From assembly GCF_002086275.1 (NCBI RefSeq), contig NZ_MVHT01000038.1:1-56398 (forward strand): a DNA stretch of 56,398 nt. The letters run 5' to 3'. Below, piece by piece: positions 45,501 to 53,388 of this stretch. The notes beneath the pieces are model-generated. The model was given only the letters and a program-made list of their open reading frames with translations, was not told where the DNA came from and did not search any database. Each line of letters begins with the position of its first letter. Positions within the stretch are counted from its first letter, which is position 1. The DNA comes from Mycobacterium intermedium (GTDB taxonomy: Bacteria; Actinomycetota; Actinomycetes; Mycobacteriales; Mycobacteriaceae). The position numbers were made by a program, and so were the translations under genes.

Positions 45501-46501
45501 ATCTGCGGGTAACCTTCGCGGTCGAAGCCGACGGTGCGGAGGTGGCCCGCGGCAAAGACCTTGCGGCACTGCAGCAGCGGTTGGCGACGCCGGCCAGGCA
45601 GGCCGTGGCCGAAGCGGTCGCCGGTGAGCTGGAACGGACGGGTTTGCGGTCCTGGCCCGACGAGTTGGAAGTGCTGCCGCGCGTCGTCGAACGCACCGTG
45701 GGCGGACGCGCTGTTCGGGGCTTTCCGGCCTTCGTGGCGGCGGGCGATGCGGTCGACCTTCGGGTGTTTGCGACGTCGGCGGAGCAAGACGAGGCCATGC
45801 GGCCCGGCTTGCGGCGGTTGGTCCGATCAAGCGTGTCGTCACCGGTCAAAGCCGTTGAACGCCAGTTGAGTCCGCGGTCCAAATTGACGCTGCGTGTCAA
45901 TCCGGACGGCTCGCTGGCCGCCCTGTTGGACGACTGCGCGGATGCCGCGGTAGACGCGCTGATACCCGCTGCGGTGTGGACGCGCGACGAGTTCGCCGCA
46001 TTGCGGGATCGGGTGGCCCAATCGCTCGTGGCGACGACCGCCGACGTCGTGGGCCGCGTCGAAAGGGTGCTGGCCGCGGCCCAAGAGGTCGAACTGTTGC
46101 TGCCCACCAACCCGCCGCCCGCGCAGGCCGAGGCGATCGCCGACGTGCGCGCGCAACTGAATCAGCTGCTGCCGACGGGGTTCGTCACCGCCACGGGCCG
46201 CGATCATCTCGTCGACCTCGCTCGCTACCTGACCGCGATCGGTCGGCGTCTCGACCGCCTGCCGCACGCGGTCGAAGCCGACCGGCAGCGGATGCAGCGC
46301 GTGCACAATGTGCAGCACGCTTACGACGAACTGCTGCACGCACTATCGCCCGCGCGGCGAAAAACCGCGGCGGTCCGCGACATCGCGCGGCAAATCGAGG
46401 AGCTTCGGGTCAGCCTGTGGGCCCAGCAGCTCGGGACACCGCGTCCGGTCAGTGAGCAGCGGATTTACCGGGCGATCGACGCCGTGCTCGATCAGGCGTG
46501 A
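42593..46501 (+). CDS. hrpA: ATP-dependent RNA helicase HrpA
   Basis: A 1302-residue DEAH-box helicase. Motif I is GETGSGKTTQLPKI (about 90-103), motif II LDEAHERSL (about 186), motif III TSATI, and the C-terminal helicase lobe carries ATNVAETSLTVPGIRYVVDPG and QRAGRSGR (motif VI). HA2, OB-fold and a long C-terminal DUF3418-like extension follow, as in full-length HrpA. It unwinds RNA, and E. coli HrpA helps release stalled ribosomes. A long, GC-rich frame on the opposite strand is a shadow of this gene. Confidence 0.95.
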   Translation: MAEPSLAELRRRLDGLPTRDAARLGRRLKNLRGANPGKLRQLAAQVEAAEALVAARLAAVPTITYPELPVSERRHDIAEAIKAHQVVVVAGETGSGKTTQLPKICLELGRGVRGTIGHTQPRRLAARTVAQRIADELKTPLGDVVGYSVRFTDQVSDRTLIKLMTDGILLAEIQRDRRLLRYDTLILDEAHERSLNIDFLLGYLRQLLPRRPDLKVIVTSATIEPQRFADHFDGAPIIEVSGRTYPVEIRYRPLEVPVAAGQDDDPDDPDHEIVRTEIRDEVDAIVDAIRELENEPPGDVLVFLSGEREIRDTAEALAGLPDRLQRTEVLPLYARLSTAEQQKVFAPHTGRRIVLATNVAETSLTVPGIRYVVDPGNARISRYSRRLKVQRLPIEPISQASAAQRAGRSGRLAPGVCIRLYSEEDFEARPRYTDPEILRTNLAAVILQMAALQLGDIENFPFLDPPDRRSVRDGIQLLQELGAFDQQGAITDLGRRLARLPVDPRLGRMILQSQVEGCVREVLVLAAALTIPDPRERPSDREEAARQKHARFADENSDFLSYLNLWRYLREQRKSLSGNAFRRLCRNEFLHYLRIREWQDLVGQLRSIARDLGVTESDDEADPASIHAALLAGLLSHVGMRREDGREYQGARNSRFVLAPGSVLSKRPPRWVVVAELVETSRLYGRTAARIQPEIVERVAGELVQRTYSEPHWDASRGEVMAYERVTLYGLPLAARRRVGYARVDPVVARELFIRHALVEGDWQTRHRFFRDNARLREQLEELEERARRRDLLVGDDEVYALYDARIPAEVVSARHFDAWWKKQRHHTPDLLTFTRDDLLHTTDTGDADRPDRWEAGDVALPLTYRFEPGAADDGVTVHVPIDVLSRLGGDEFAWQVPALREELVTTLIRSLPKDLRRNFVPAPDTARAVLANLDPGNEPLLTALQRELHRRTGVLVPIDAFDLEKVPAHLRVTFAVEADGAEVARGKDLAALQQRLATPARQAVAEAVAGELERTGLRSWPDELEVLPRVVERTVGGRAVRGFPAFVAAGDAVDLRVFATSAEQDEAMRPGLRRLVRSSVSSPVKAVERQLSPRSKLTLRVNPDGSLAALLDDCADAAVDALIPAAVWTRDEFAALRDRVAQSLVATTADVVGRVERVLAAAQEVELLLPTNPPPAQAEAIADVRAQLNQLLPTGFVTATGRDHLVDLARYLTAIGRRLDRLPHAVEADRQRMQRVHNVQHAYDELLHALSPARRKTAAVRDIARQIEELRVSLWAQQLGTPRPVSEQRIYRAIDAVLDQA

Positions 46502-46504
46502 CCG

Positions 46505-47962
46505 CTACATCTGGGCCCAGACGATCTTGGTCTGCAGGTAAGTCTCGATGCCGGCCTTGCCGGACTCGAGGCCCCAGCCGGATTGCTTGTAACCACCGAA
46601 CGGCATCGAGTGGTCGTACTGCATCTGGCAGTTCAGCCCGACGGTGCCGGCCTTCAGCCGCTTCGCCAGCCGGTGCGCGCGGCCGATGTCCTTGGTCCAC
46701 ACGGTGGCGGCCAGCCCATAGGTGCTGTTGTTGGCCAGTGCGACGGCCTCGTCCTCGTCTTCGAACGGCAGAATCGTGACGACGGGCCCGAAGATCTCCT
46801 CCTGAAACAGCCGGCTCGTGTCGGGGTCGACGTTCGTTACGACCGTCGGATGCACGAAGTACCCCTTGCGGTCGAGTCGGTAACCGCCGCTGACGATTTC
46901 GGCGCCTTCGGCCTTGCCCTGCTCGAGATAACCGAGCACGCGGTTGAGTTGCTTCTGGCTGATCAAGGGCCCGCTCATGGTGCCCTCTTCGTTCGGGGCA
47001 CCCATCTTCAGGTGATTGCCGATCGCGGCAATGCCTTCCACCACTTGGTCGTAGACGCTGCGCTGCACCAAGATCCGGGAGCCACACACGCACGCCTGCC
47101 CGGAGTGCACGAAGGTGCCGAAGGCGGCCAGGGTGATTGCTTTCTTCAGTTTCGCGTCGTCGAAGATCAACACCGGGGACTTGCCGCCGAGCTCCAGGGT
47201 GACCTTGTTGAGATTGCTTCTCGCCGAGGCATGCACGATCTCACGCCCTACTTCCGTCGAACCGGTGAACGCGACCTTTTCGACGTCAGGGTGGGCGGTG
47301 ATGGCCGCACCAACCGTGTGCCCGTAACCGTTCACCAGGTTCGCCACCCCGTCGGGCACGCCGGCCTCGGCCAGTAGCCGCATCAGGACGAGTGCCGAAA
47401 GTGGTGTCTCCTCAGCGGGTTTCACCACACTGCTGCAACCCGCGGCCAACGACGGGGCCAACTTGGCACAGAAGTTGAACACCGGTCCGTTCCACGGGAA
47501 GATCAGTCCCACCACCCCGTAGGGCTCCCTGACCGTGTACGTGTGCATGTGCGAGTCCACTCCGGAGAGACCGCCCGTGTTGACATCCCGCGCGATGCCC
47601 TCGATCTTCGTGCACCAGCCGGCGTAGTAGCGGAACCACTCGGCACCGACCGACACCTGCATCTTGGCCTGCGTGGGATACATGCCGGCATTGAGCATTT
47701 CGAGCTCGGCGAGGAGTTCGGCATTCTGGTCGATCAACTCACCGACCCGCCACAACACCTTGGCGCGTTCGTAGTCCGGTTTGCCGGACCACACGCCGGA
47801 CTCGGCGGTCTCCTTCGCCCGGGCCACCGCATCGTTGACGGCCTCTGGCCCGCAGTCGGTGAACTCGGTGATCTGCTCCTCGGTCGAGGGATTGATGACC
47901 GGGATCACGTCGCCGGTGCCCGGCCTGTTCCGCACCTCGTCTAGTACAGCCTGAACGCTCAT
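46505..47962 (-). CDS. NAD(P)-dependent aldehyde dehydrogenase
   Basis: A 485-residue ALDH. Conserved elements: PWNGPVFNFCAKLAPSLAAGCSSVVKPAEETPLSA for cofactor binding, FTGSTEVGREI, the general base in LELGGKSP, the nucleophile in SGQACVCGSR, and EEIFGPVV and PFGGYKQSGWG. It should oxidise an aldehyde to the acid in the cytoplasm; the substrate is not evident. GAGAGGGG six bases before ATG 47962 makes that start better than ATG 47968. Its stop is 3 bases from the hrpA stop. Confidence 0.93.
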   Translation of the reverse strand: MSVQAVLDEVRNRPGTGDVIPVINPSTEEQITEFTDCGPEAVNDAVARAKETAESGVWSGKPDYERAKVLWRVGELIDQNAELLAELEMLNAGMYPTQAKMQVSVGAEWFRYYAGWCTKIEGIARDVNTGGLSGVDSHMHTYTVREPYGVVGLIFPWNGPVFNFCAKLAPSLAAGCSSVVKPAEETPLSALVLMRLLAEAGVPDGVANLVNGYGHTVGAAITAHPDVEKVAFTGSTEVGREIVHASARSNLNKVTLELGGKSPVLIFDDAKLKKAITLAAFGTFVHSGQACVCGSRILVQRSVYDQVVEGIAAIGNHLKMGAPNEEGTMSGPLISQKQLNRVLGYLEQGKAEGAEIVSGGYRLDRKGYFVHPTVVTNVDPDTSRLFQEEIFGPVVTILPFEDEDEAVALANNSTYGLAATVWTKDIGRAHRLAKRLKAGTVGLNCQMQYDHSMPFGGYKQSGWGLESGKAGIETYLQTKIVWAQM

Positions 47963-48097
47963 AAGCATCCCCTCTCGGCGTGACCACAACTCCCCGCGTC
48001 GCTGAAGTTACGCGGTTAACCTAACCGTGTCCACCACCCAAATGCGGAATAGCGCGGAGGTCAGCCGGGTTCCATCGAGCAACGATTGGAGGGTGAT

Positions 48098-48517
48098 ATG
48101 GCGAAGATGTCCAGCGCGGAACGGGAAACTTTCCTCGGCGCAGTCCACGTCGGGGTAATTGCGGTCGAGCGTCCCAACCGCGCGCCGTTGGCGGTTCCGA
48201 TTTGGTACGGATACCAGCCGGGCGGCGAGGTGGTGCTTTGGACCCAACGCGGCAGCGTGAAAGAAAAGCTGATCCGCCCGGCAGGGCGGTTCTCCATCAC
48301 CGTTCAGGACGAACAGTGGCCCTACCGGTACGTCACCGCGGAAGGCGATGTCAGTGCGATCGAACCCGCTCAGGACGCCGACGCGCGTGCCATCGCCGTC
48401 CGCTACCTGGGCGAGGCCGGCGGCAACGAGTTCACCGACCAGAACCTGAGCGCGGACTCGGTCATCATTCGGATGCGTCCCCAGCGCTGGCTGAGCACCG
48501 ACTACACCAAGGAATAG
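48098..48517 (+). CDS. PPOX-class FMN/F420-binding split-barrel protein
   Basis: A 139-residue flavin reductase-like split barrel: VGVIAVERPNRAPLAVPIWYGYQPGGEVVLWTQRGSVKEKLIRPAGRFSITVQDEQWPYRYV has the alternating beta pattern and basic cofactor-binding region of the PNPOx/F420 family. GGAGGGTGAT precedes ATG 48098. A stretch of about 135 bases upstream holds its promoter; the aldehyde dehydrogenase gene is divergent. The reaction is unknown. Confidence 0.82.
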   Translation: MAKMSSAERETFLGAVHVGVIAVERPNRAPLAVPIWYGYQPGGEVVLWTQRGSVKEKLIRPAGRFSITVQDEQWPYRYVTAEGDVSAIEPAQDADARAIAVRYLGEAGGNEFTDQNLSADSVIIRMRPQRWLSTDYTKE

Positions 48518-48538
48518 CCCCGCCGCGCGGCGCACACC

Positions 48539-49306
48539 TCAGAGCCGGCTGAGCAGTTCCGCCTTCTTCGCGGCGAACTCTTCGTCCGACAAGATGCCGC
48601 GCTGATGCAGCCCGGCAAGAGACTCGATGGCCGCCACGATGCTCGCGGAATCGCCGGATCCGGCCACGGATGGCGCTGCGGGTTCGGACCGATAATGCGG
48701 AGCGGGCGCGGCCGCGGGCGTTTCGGCCACCTGGCCGGTGCCCAACTCACGCAAGCTGGATACATCGAAGGTGCCGAACTGGCTGGTGAACTGGACCGAG
48801 CCGTATCCACCGCCGCCCTGCTGCTGTTGCACGCCACCAATCTGGTGATCGCCGGTGTCATAAATCCTTGTCACACCGTCGATCTGAATTGCCAGCCTGC
48901 GCGTGCTCGGGAAGACCGCATAGCGCGCGTTGTTCTGCGCGCCGGTCGAGCTCGGGACGCCCAGGTCAGCGGGCCACCAGTTGGAGGAGGTGAATCCGCC
49001 CTGGAATTGGGTTTGGGTGTGCGGTGCGGGGAACACCGTCGTAGTGGTCAGCAGCTGCGCCAGTTCATTGCACAGCGCGTCGACGCGCGCCTTGAGCGCG
49101 TTGTCGAACATGTTGCCGACCATCGTCATACCGCCCCGCATCCATTGTCCGGAGCCGCCGAGTTCGGGAATGGAAAACTGTGCCATGGTGCCGCCGCCGG
49201 CATGGATGGCGAACAACATGGCCAGCACCGCCTCGCGGGACAGCCCATGGCGCTGCGCAATCTCAGTGACAGCCTTTTCGGCGTCGGGAGTCACCGTTGC
49301 CTTCAT
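48539..49306 (-). CDS. SHOCT-domain protein, uncharacterised
   Basis: A 255-residue protein. The N-terminus has a helix-turn-helix-like segment (AVTEIAQRHGLSREAVLAMLFAIHAGGGTMAQFS), the middle a Gly/Gln-rich beta region (YAVFPSTRRLAIQIDGVTRIYDTGDHQIGG), then a Pro/Ala linker, and the end (VAAIESLAGLHQRGILSDEEFAAKKAELLSRL) is a SHOCT domain like the one fused to the PPE at 41075. No signal or membrane segment. Function unknown. Confidence 0.78.
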   Translation of the reverse strand: MKATVTPDAEKAVTEIAQRHGLSREAVLAMLFAIHAGGGTMAQFSIPELGGSGQWMRGGMTMVGNMFDNALKARVDALCNELAQLLTTTTVFPAPHTQTQFQGGFTSSNWWPADLGVPSSTGAQNNARYAVFPSTRRLAIQIDGVTRIYDTGDHQIGGVQQQQGGGGYGSVQFTSQFGTFDVSSLRELGTGQVAETPAAAPAPHYRSEPAAPSVAGSGDSASIVAAIESLAGLHQRGILSDEEFAAKKAELLSRL

Positions 49307-49419
49307 CGTCTAAATCTTTCGTCGTTGGAGTCATTTCGAGCCTACGCATGTCGCCTGAGGCGCTGCATGGCGATCAGATGCGTCTTACCCCGGTCGCCAC
49401 ATCCAAAAACACGCATAAC

Positions 49420-49560
49420 CAGTCCACGGCGCAGGCGGCCGGCCGCCAGCGGGTGGGCACGGTGGGGGAGCGTCCGTGGGGCATTTACTCCGGATATTTT
49501 CGGGATCCCGACGGGCACCTGTGGGAAGTCATCCACTTCCTGACCACCGATCAAAACTGA
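49420..49560 (+). pseudogene. remnant of a VOC (glyoxalase-like) gene
   Basis: The last 40 or so codons of this frame (AAGRQRVGTVGERPWGIYSGYFRDPDGHLWEVIHF) match the C-terminal strand and metal-site Glu of vicinal-oxygen-chelate proteins (GYFxDPDGHLWEV). No VOC N-terminal half is present upstream: the preceding codons do not resemble it, and the SHOCT gene lies there on the other strand. I take this as a deletion remnant rather than a gene. Confidence 0.65.
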
Positions 49561-49599
49561 CGCCTACGGCACTCATAAATCGGTCTAGAGTTCCAGTCG

Positions 49600-51402
49600 A
49601 TGCGTCGCACTTGGACCTGGACGTTCGACCTGCCGCCGGAGCAACTCTGGCCAGTGGTGGCCGATACGAACCGGCTCAACGAAGCCTTGGGGCTGCCGCC
49701 CTACACGCTCGAGGAGACGCCGCAACCCAACGGCACGGTCCTGCGCCGCGGCCGCGCGAAGGCGGCCGGGTTCATGCTGGCTTGGGAGGAAAAACCGTAC
49801 GAGTGGGTTTGGGGTCGACACTTCCGACAATCCCGCGTCTTCACCCAGGGCCCCTTCCGCCGTTTCGGGCCGGTGTTCGACCTCGAGTCCGACGGCCAAG
49901 GGGGATCGAGCATCACCTATGCCCTCGAATGGGAACCGCTGAACCTGGTCGGCCGCCTGTTCGGCGCGCGGCTGGCGACCCAAGCGGGCGAAAACCTCAT
50001 CAAGCGAATCCAGGAGGCACTCACCTTCGCTCGTGGTGACAACAGGGACGAGCGCATCACCCCTTTCGTCTTGCCGGAGCCGCAACTGCCGCCCGGTGCC
50101 CGTGAGCGGGCCGCAGCGATGGCGCGCGAGATGGACCGCGGCCCCTACGGCAACGGGCTGGGCAACTGGCTCGCCGACTTCGCGTTGCAAGGCATGGCGG
50201 TCGACCTGACCAGAATCCGGCCCAAAGTCTTGGCGCGAGAGCTTGGGGTGACGCCGCGCGCGGCAACCGAGGCTTGCCTGGCCGGAGTCAAGGCGGGGCT
50301 GTTCACCATGAAATGGGATCTGCTGTGCACCAACTGCCGCGGGCCGAACGGCAGCGTTTCCACGCTCGCCGACCTGCCGCACGGCGCGCACTGCCCCTCC
50401 TGCAACATCGACTACGACCGCGATTTCGAACGCAACGTCGAGCTGACATTCGCGCCGACACCGGCGGTACGCCCAGTGCCCTCCAGCAGTTTCTGTCTGT
50501 CCGGCCCGATGCAGACACCGCACGTCGCTGTCCAAGTGCTGTTGGCGCCGGGCGAGCGGCGCGAGGTCGCCGTCGATCTTCCGCCCGGTGCGTACCGATT
50601 GCGCACGACGCATCCCGGCGAGTTCGTCGACGTGGACTATGAATCTGGCTCCTTTCCCTCTGCCCGCGTTACAGCGAGGGGCGTCGAATTGCTTGACAGC
50701 CCGGGTGATTCGGACGAACAGGGACGCGTGACGTTCGTCAACGATGCCGAATTCGAGGTAGCCGCAGTAATCGAAGACCGAACGTGGACACGGGACGCGC
50801 TGACCGCACCAGAAGTGATCTCGTTCCAAGCCTTTCGGGATTTGTTCGCGGCGGCAACGCTACGGCCCGGCGACGACGCCGGTGTCAGCCAGGTCGCGCT
50901 GTTGTTCACGGACCTGCGAGGTTCGACGGCCCTTTACGAACGGGTTGGCGATGCCGCGGCGTACAACCTGGTGCGGGAGCATTTTCGGTTGTTGGCCGCC
51001 ATTGTGCGCGACCATGACGGCGCGGTTGTCAAGACGATCGGCGACGCCGTGATGGCCTCGTTCGTCGATCCGGCGCAGGCCGTGCGCGCGGCGCTGGCCA
51101 TGCAGGAACAGGTTGGTTCGTCGAGCGATGGAGACGACAACCTCGTGCTCAAGGTCGGCGTTCACGCCGGGCCCAGCGTCGTGGTGACCCTCAACGATCG
51201 GCTCGACTACTTCGGTTCAACGGTGAACATGGCGGCGCGCTTGCAGGGCCAAAGCGTTGGTGGCGACATCGTGCTGTCCAAGGCCGTCGCAGCCGATCCC
51301 GCAGTGCACGAAATTCTGGCCGGCGCCGCACAGCTGAACGAGACCGTGGCACTCAAGGGCTTCACCGAACCCGTCGCCTTCTTACGCCTACCAACCGCCT
51401 GA
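49600..51402 (+). CDS. class III adenylate/guanylate cyclase with SRPBCC-like and zinc-ribbon domains
   Basis: A 600-residue multidomain protein. Residues about 1-150 resemble an SRPBCC/START-like lipid- or ligand-binding fold (WTFDLPPEQLWPVVADTNRL ... SITYALEWEPLNLVGRLFG). Residues about 195-235 look like a winged helix (LARELGVTPRAATEACLAGVKAGLF), then CTNCRG...CPSC is a zinc ribbon, then a beta-rich region. The C-terminal cyclase domain (about 425-590) has FTDLRGST for metal binding, KTIGDAVMASF, and FGSTVNMAARL with the Asn/Arg pair. It makes cAMP (or cGMP). The architecture corresponds to the DUF5939-cyclase group. ATG 49600 has no strong ribosome site. Confidence 0.87.
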   Translation: MRRTWTWTFDLPPEQLWPVVADTNRLNEALGLPPYTLEETPQPNGTVLRRGRAKAAGFMLAWEEKPYEWVWGRHFRQSRVFTQGPFRRFGPVFDLESDGQGGSSITYALEWEPLNLVGRLFGARLATQAGENLIKRIQEALTFARGDNRDERITPFVLPEPQLPPGARERAAAMAREMDRGPYGNGLGNWLADFALQGMAVDLTRIRPKVLARELGVTPRAATEACLAGVKAGLFTMKWDLLCTNCRGPNGSVSTLADLPHGAHCPSCNIDYDRDFERNVELTFAPTPAVRPVPSSSFCLSGPMQTPHVAVQVLLAPGERREVAVDLPPGAYRLRTTHPGEFVDVDYESGSFPSARVTARGVELLDSPGDSDEQGRVTFVNDAEFEVAAVIEDRTWTRDALTAPEVISFQAFRDLFAAATLRPGDDAGVSQVALLFTDLRGSTALYERVGDAAAYNLVREHFRLLAAIVRDHDGAVVKTIGDAVMASFVDPAQAVRAALAMQEQVGSSSDGDDNLVLKVGVHAGPSVVVTLNDRLDYFGSTVNMAARLQGQSVGGDIVLSKAVAADPAVHEILAGAAQLNETVALKGFTEPVAFLRLPTA

Positions 51403-51425
51403 TAGCGGTCGAGTTCGCTACGGCG

Positions 51426-52922
51426 CTAACGCCTTTCGCGCCAACCGCGCTCGAACGGCAACCGCCACGCGTTCGGCGCGATCAGTTGATGAATCGCGTT
51501 GGGCCCCCAGGTACCTGGCTGATACAGCTTGACCGGCGGCGGGTCGTCGAGCAGTTCTGCCGAACGCTCCCACAACGATTCAATGCCCTCGGCAGTGGTG
51601 AAAAGTGTGTGGTCGCCGCGCATCGCGTCGAGGATGAGCCGTTCATAGGCTTCCAGCACATCGACGACGGTGTCGATTTCCTGAGACGAGAACTGCATGG
51701 ACAACTTGTAGAGCTTCATGCCGGGTCCCGGCCGCTTGCCGTAGAAGGACAGCGACACCTTCGACGCGTCCGCGAGGTCGAACGTGAGGTGGTCGGGGCC
51801 CTCAGCGCCTACGCCCGAACCTGGCGGGAACATCGTTCGGGGAGCCTCTTTGAACGCGATCGAGATGATGCGAATGCCTTCTGCCATCTTCTTGCCGGTA
51901 CGCAGATAGATCGGAACCCCGGCCCAGCGCCAGTTGTCTATGCCGACCTTGAGCGCGATGAATGTCTCGGTGTCGGAATCCTTGGCCACACCTTTCTCGT
52001 TGCGATATCCGGCGAACTGGCCGCGCACCACGTCAGAGGTCTTGATCGGCAGCATCGACCGGAACACCTTGTTCTTTTCCTCGCTGATCGCGCGCGGCTC
52101 AAGAGCAGTGGGTGGTTCCATCACAACGAAGGCCATCACCTGAAAGAGGTGGGTGACCACCATGTCCTTATAGGCTCCGGTGCTTTCGTAAAAGTTCGCC
52201 CGCTCGTCGAGTCCGAGGGTTTCGGGTATGTCGATCTGAATGTGGTCGATGAAGTTGCGGTTCCAGATCGGCTCGAACAGGCCGTTGGCGAAGCGGAACG
52301 CCAGGATGTTCTGAGCCGCCTCCTTGCCCAGGAAGTGATCGATGCGGAAAATCTGCGATTCTTCGAATGTTTCGTGCAAGAAGTCGTTGAGAGCGATCGC
52401 ACTTTCCAGGTCGGTGCCGAACGGCTTTTCCATGACCACGCGGGACCGCTCGACGAGATCGGCTTCCCGCAGCATGTCGATGACGGCGCGCGCGGCTTTC
52501 GGGGGGACGGATAGGTAATGCAATCGCCGGACGTCGGTGCCCAGATTGGCTTCCGCCCGCGCGACCGCCTCCGCAAGTGCCTCGGGTCCCGCACCCTGCG
52601 GGACGTAATGAAGTATGCGGGCGAAGTTGTCCCACTGGTCCGTCGTGAGCTGATGCGAACCGAACGAGTCGATCGCGGACTTGGCGATCTTCCGGAACTC
52701 GTCGTCGTTCAGGTCTTCCAGCGACGTGGCGACGATTTCGATATTGGGTGCGAGCTCGGACTGATCCAAATGGGCCAAGCCGGGAATCAGCTTGCGCTTG
52801 GCCAGATCTCCGGTTGCCCCGAACAACACGATGACGTGAGGTTCTAACGTTTCGGTGTCCGTACGGTGGGGGCGCGATTCGGGCGCCGGATACGAGATCG
52901 TCTGCGGTTTCTTGGTGGCCAC
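51426..52922 (-). CDS. zwf: glucose-6-phosphate dehydrogenase
   Basis: A 498-residue G6PD, first enzyme of the oxidative pentose phosphate pathway, giving NADPH. The cofactor motif is LFGATGDLAKRKL (about 33-45) and the substrate/catalytic motif RIDHFLGKE (about 196-204). Full length; all core motifs are intact. The N-terminal 25 residues are a Pro/Arg-rich extension. GTG 52922 lies six bases after a good -10 box with no ribosome site, so translation looks leaderless. It is divergent from the Cys/Trp repeat gene. Mycobacteria can have more than one zwf; which this is cannot be told here. Confidence 0.95.
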   Translation of the reverse strand: MATKKPQTISYPAPESRPHRTDTETLEPHVIVLFGATGDLAKRKLIPGLAHLDQSELAPNIEIVATSLEDLNDDEFRKIAKSAIDSFGSHQLTTDQWDNFARILHYVPQGAGPEALAEAVARAEANLGTDVRRLHYLSVPPKAARAVIDMLREADLVERSRVVMEKPFGTDLESAIALNDFLHETFEESQIFRIDHFLGKEAAQNILAFRFANGLFEPIWNRNFIDHIQIDIPETLGLDERANFYESTGAYKDMVVTHLFQVMAFVVMEPPTALEPRAISEEKNKVFRSMLPIKTSDVVRGQFAGYRNEKGVAKDSDTETFIALKVGIDNWRWAGVPIYLRTGKKMAEGIRIISIAFKEAPRTMFPPGSGVGAEGPDHLTFDLADASKVSLSFYGKRPGPGMKLYKLSMQFSSQEIDTVVDVLEAYERLILDAMRGDHTLFTTAEGIESLWERSAELLDDPPPVKLYQPGTWGPNAIHQLIAPNAWRLPFERGWRERR

Positions 52923-52928
52923 CCGTGC

Positions 52929-52957
52929 ATAATGTCGATACCGGTCCGCTGTGTCTA
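52929..52957 (-). promoter_or_regulatory. zwf promoter (-35 TAGACA, -10 CATTAT)
   Basis: On the minus strand TAGACA and CATTAT are separated by 17 bases, and zwf GTG starts six bases after the -10 box. This fits a leaderless transcript. The promoter sits in the 73-base gap before the divergent repeat-protein gene. Confidence 0.6.
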
Positions 52958-52995
52958 CTTGAATGCAGCAACGTAGGACTACACGGGGGTGTGCG

Positions 52996-53388
52996 ATGTG
53001 GACGATCGTTTGCCGTCTGCTCTCTGTTGCGGGGTTAGCGGTGGCATCGATGGCGGTCGTGACGCTCGGATCTCCAGCGGTGAGTTCAGCGGCATGCGCC
53101 GACGGTGAATGGTGGGACGCGAAGGCAAATCAGTGCCGCCCAGCCAACGCACCCGAAGCTCTGCCCTGCGATGCCGGCCAGTGGTGGGATCCAACGGCAA
53201 ATACGTGCCGGCCCTTGGGAGTTGGGCCGCAGCCGCTCGCGTGTGAGGCGGGTCAATGGTGGGATCCAACGGCCAACGTGTGCCGCCCCTTGGGGGTGGG
53301 GCCGCAGCCGCTCGCCTGTGACAACGGCTGGTGGTGGGATCCGGCCTCCAACTCGTGCCGGCCGCCGTTGTTGCCGCCACTCGGGTAA
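52996..53388 (+). CDS. secreted protein with four Cys/Trp repeats
   Basis: A 130-residue exported protein. The signal peptide (VCRLLSVAGLAVASMAVVTLGSPAVSSA) is followed by four repeats of about 25 residues with the pattern C-x2-G-x-W-W-D-x3-N-x-C-R-P, separated by a GVGPQPLA linker. The second and third repeats are nearly identical in DNA as well. Each repeat has two Cys, most simply one disulphide. GGGGG lies just before ATG 52996. I do not recognise the family; the compact Cys/Trp repeat suggests carbohydrate or wall binding, which is inference. Divergent from zwf. Confidence 0.82.
   Translation: MWTIVCRLLSVAGLAVASMAVVTLGSPAVSSAACADGEWWDAKANQCRPANAPEALPCDAGQWWDPTANTCRPLGVGPQPLACEAGQWWDPTANVCRPLGVGPQPLACDNGWWWDPASNSCRPPLLPPLG

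Noticed and set aside
42566..45787. A 1073-codon open frame on the minus strand.
   Set aside because: It lies wholly opposite hrpA, whose motifs are intact. High GC makes such shadow frames common, and its sequence has no domain.
48518..48538. CGCCGCGCGGCG palindrome as a terminator.
   Set aside because: The stem is short and the loop would be zero to two bases; the gap between the convergent genes is too small to judge.
53160..53345. Direct DNA repeats as a CRISPR array.
   Set aside because: They code for the Cys/Trp modules in frame; the repeated unit is protein sequence.
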